A stretch of DNA of 14,200 nucleotides from assembly GCA_036395835.1 (NCBI GenBank), contig DASWCW010000331.1, positions 1 through 14,200 of the forward strand, in the 5' to 3' direction. Shown here piece by piece: positions 12,146-14,200 of the stretch. Within the stretch, counting starts at the first letter, position 1, and each line of letters starts with the position of its first letter. The position numbers and the translations under genes are program-made. Origin of the DNA: AP-16 sp036395835 (GTDB lineage: Bacteria; Pseudomonadota; Alphaproteobacteria; Rhizobiales; Xanthobacteraceae). Under the pieces are notes generated by a model, which worked only from the letters and a program-made list of their open reading frames with translations, was not told the DNA's origin and did no database searches.

Positions 12146-13933
12146 TCACATGGCCGGAAGGCGGACCGCGAAGCGCGCGCCCAGCACCACCGGCAGGTCG
12201 TCCGCCCCCTTGGCGACGCCCAGCCGGTTCTCCGCGCGGATGCGCCCGCCATGCGCCTCGATGATCTGCTTCGAGATCGACAGGCCCAGGCCGGAATTCT
12301 GGCCGAAACCCTGATGCGGCCGGTCGGTGTAGAAGCGCTCGAAAATCCGCTCGAGCGCGTCGGGGCGGATCCCGGGGCCGTCGTCGTCGACGATGATCTC
12401 GACGCTGTTGCGCAGCCGTCGGCACAGGATGCGCACCATGCTGCCCGGAGCGGAGAACGAGCGGGCATTCTCGATCAGATTGTCGATGACCTGGCCGAGG
12501 CGGGAATCGTGCCCGAGCACGGTGAACGCGCGCGGGCCGCCGCCCTCGAAGGCGAGCGTGATCGAAACTCCGTCGTCGCGTCGCACCTCGTTGGCGACCG
12601 CCGCCACCGTGCCCAGGAGCTTCATCAGGTCCACCGGCGCCGCCTCCTGCCGCTGCAGTTCGGCATCCAGCCGACTGGCATCGGAGACGTCGGAGATCAG
12701 GCGATCGAGACGCTGCACGTCGTGCTCGATGATGTGCAGCAGCCGCGCCCGGCTGTCGTCGGTCTTGGCCAGCGGCAGGGTCTCCACCGCCGAACGCAGC
12801 GAGGTCAGCGGATTTTTCAATTCGTGAGCGACGTCGGCCGCGAAGCTCTCGATGGCTTCGATGCGGCTATAAAGCGCGTTGGTCATGTCGCGCAGCGCCC
12901 CCGACAGATGCCCGATCTCGTCGCGACGGTCGGTGAAATCCGGGATCTCGACCCGGGTGCGAATGCGGCGGCGCACGCGCTCGGCTGCGTCGGCAAGCCG
13001 CCGCACCGGACCCGCGATGGTGCCAGCGAGCAGCACCGAGAGCAGCACCATGACGCCGACCGCGATCAGGAACACCTTGAACACGGCGAGGCGCTCGGCC
13101 TCGACCATGTGGTCGATATCGCTGCCCCGGGTCGAGAGCAGCAACGCGCCGCGCACCGCGCGGAAGCGCTGCACCGGAACCGCCACCGAGACGATCACTT
13201 CGCCCCGATCGTTGATGCGAACGACGCTCGCCTTCTGGCCCTCGAGCGCATGCCCGACTTCGGGGTAGCCGCGGCCGTTCTCGGGTCCGAGCTCGCGATA
13301 GAGCGGCAGGTCGCCGCGGCCGAGCCAGGTCCGGATCGCGATCCAGGTGCGCTCCACCAATCCCGGAACTTCGGCTTTCGGAGGCGCCAGATCGAACCGC
13401 AGCACGTCGCCGCGGCCGTACAGATTGCGGCTGTCGAGCAGCAGCGCACCGTCGCGATCGTAGATGCGCCCGCGCGTGCGCGTCGGCTCGACCAGGCGGC
13501 GCAGCACCGGGGCGACCCGCTCGGGGTTGATGGGAAAGTCGAGACCCGACAGCACCTCGTCGGAAGGGCCGTAGCTTTCGCCGGCGTGCAATTCCAGCAG
13601 CCTGTCGGGATCGATGGTGATGGCGTTGGTCTCGATCGTCGCCGACGCGGCGATCGCCGCCGCCATGATCTCGCCCTGCACCAGCAGACTCTGGATGCGG
13701 GCGTCGATCAGGCCGGCGCGGAACTGCGACAGATACAGGATGCCGACGACCAGCGCGAGCAGGCCGGCGACGTTGAGAAACAGGATGCGGCGGGTGAGGC
13801 TGGAGAAACTCTGGGTGACGAAGAATTGCCACGCGCGGCGCAGCAGGTTCGTGCGCTCGAAGGCGACGGCATCCTCGGCCGGGGCATTGGCCTCGGCGAT
13901 CGTCGACGATGCTAGTGCGGTTCGATCGAGCAC
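12146..13933 (-). CDS. chvG: Sensor histidine kinase ChvG (ExoS-type)
   Basis: Inner-membrane kinase of the ChvG-ChvI two-component system, which responds to acidity and envelope stress and controls exopolysaccharide, motility and host interaction in Rhizobiales; in many of them the periplasmic ExoR holds it inactive. 595 residues. Seen: TM1 about 50-70, periplasmic sensor 71-283, TM2 about 284-305, HAMP 306-358, H box with H370 in VAHELKNPLTSLR, N box DNLIENARSFS (484-494), G1 DDDGPGI (516-522), F box IFERFYTD (530-537) and G2 GLGLSISKQI (548-557). The cytoplasmic N-terminal 45 residues are typical of the family. GTG start at 13933 with a weak ribosome-binding site; a later start cannot be excluded. 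It lies 92 bp after the chvI stop on the same strand. Confidence 0.93.
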   Translation of the reverse strand: MLDRTALASSTIAEANAPAEDAVAFERTNLLRRAWQFFVTQSFSSLTRRILFLNVAGLLALVVGILYLSQFRAGLIDARIQSLLVQGEIMAAAIAASATIETNAITIDPDRLLELHAGESYGPSDEVLSGLDFPINPERVAPVLRRLVEPTRTRGRIYDRDGALLLDSRNLYGRGDVLRFDLAPPKAEVPGLVERTWIAIRTWLGRGDLPLYRELGPENGRGYPEVGHALEGQKASVVRINDRGEVIVSVAVPVQRFRAVRGALLLSTRGSDIDHMVEAERLAVFKVFLIAVGVMVLLSVLLAGTIAGPVRRLADAAERVRRRIRTRVEIPDFTDRRDEIGHLSGALRDMTNALYSRIEAIESFAADVAHELKNPLTSLRSAVETLPLAKTDDSRARLLHIIEHDVQRLDRLISDVSDASRLDAELQRQEAAPVDLMKLLGTVAAVANEVRRDDGVSITLAFEGGGPRAFTVLGHDSRLGQVIDNLIENARSFSAPGSMVRILCRRLRNSVEIIVDDDGPGIRPDALERIFERFYTDRPHQGFGQNSGLGLSISKQIIEAHGGRIRAENRLGVAKGADDLPVVLGARFAVRLPAM

Positions 13934-13999
13934 TTGGTCGCGTCAGTCCGTGTCCTGTACGCTACGCCTAGCGCGCTTCGACAGCATACCGCAATGGCG

Positions 14000-14018
14000 C
14001 CGGTCCCGGCAGGGCCGG
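14000..14018 (-). repeat. Imperfect hairpin in the chvI-chvG spacer
   Basis: A 19-base CCGG...CCGG stem with one mismatch and a GCC loop begins eight bases after the chvI stop. No T-run follows, so full termination is unlikely. It could lower the amount of chvG message relative to chvI, but this is only inferred from position. Confidence 0.25.
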
Positions 14019-14025
14019 TCTTCGA

Positions 14026-14200
14026 TCACGCCTCCTTGAACCGATATCCGACGCCATACAGCGTTTCGATCATATCGAACGCGTCGTCCACCGACTTGAA
14101 CTTCTTGCGCAGCCGCTTGATGTGGCTGTCGATCGTACGGTCGTCGACATAGACCTGATCGTCGTAGGCGGCGTCCATCAGCGCGTTGCGGCTCTTGACC
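14026..14200 (-). CDS. chvI: Response regulator ChvI, C-terminal DNA-binding end (continues beyond window)
   Basis: The last 58 codons of an OmpR/PhoB-type response regulator, ending in TGA at 14026-14028. The visible part is the winged-helix domain: VYVDDRTIDSHIKRLRKKF contains the recognition helix, and IETLYGVGYRFKEA is the classical C-terminal wing (T-x-x-G-x-GYRF). The receiver domain with the phospho-Asp lies outside the window. Position directly upstream of chvG on the same strand identifies it as ChvI, the partner regulator phosphorylated by ChvG. Confidence 0.9.
   Translation of the reverse strand, partial: VKSRNALMDAAYDDQVYVDDRTIDSHIKRLRKKFKSVDDAFDMIETLYGVGYRFKEA

Noticed and set aside
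12251..13915. Long + strand open frame antisense to chvG
   Set aside because: ChvG has every kinase box in order on the - strand; the mirror frame is compositionally biased.

Overview
The window is GC-rich chromosomal DNA from an alphaproteobacterium. It is most likely a member of the Bradyrhizobium/Rhodopseudomonas group of the Hyphomicrobiales. The right-hand two thirds carries the gene order chvI - chvG - hprK - mannose-type EIIA - ptsH - ahcY, which is typical of that order. The palindromic repeats between genes also resemble those of such genomes. The species cannot be named from the sequence.

Positions 1 to about 4,800 look like an acquired or accessory region. The left part (1-1607, + strand) is a run of very small, tightly packed genes with good ribosome-binding sites and no recognisable function. 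Their style is that of a prophage or integrated element, but no integrase, capsid or terminase gene is visible. Next comes a visibly AT-richer block (about 2141-4344, - strand) with three unrelated-looking membrane-associated hypothetical proteins. Two small genes that resemble each other (1573-1785 on - and 4453-4653 on +) flank this block. Both show an F-x-EG...PYP...W-x-x-G pattern that recalls the RMF/CrpP family. The right one is followed three bases later by a 38-residue single-helix membrane peptide. The region ends at a 5'-truncated GNAT acetyltransferase (4881-5246), which may mark the junction with core DNA.

From 5342 to the right end every gene is core and on the - strand. Read in the direction of transcription (right to left) they are: the end of chvI (response regulator), chvG (envelope-stress/acid sensor kinase), a 185-bp inverted-repeat element, hprK (short HPr kinase), a mannose-type PTS EIIA, ptsH (HPr, overlapping EIIA by ATGA), ahcY (S-adenosylhomocysteinase), lepA (EF4), a small CxxC protein, and mepA (periplasmic murein endopeptidase). 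ahcY has a promoter with a perfect 10-2-10 palindrome just upstream of its -35, a good candidate for a SahR/ArsR-type operator. A 126-bp REP-like palindromic element separates ahcY from lepA.

Functionally, hprK, EIIA and ptsH form the regulatory PTS branch without a sugar permease, next to the ChvI/ChvG two-component system. ahcY recycles S-adenosylhomocysteine. The accessory block has no assignable function; its membrane proteins and flanking RMF-like genes are the best candidates for something undescribed.
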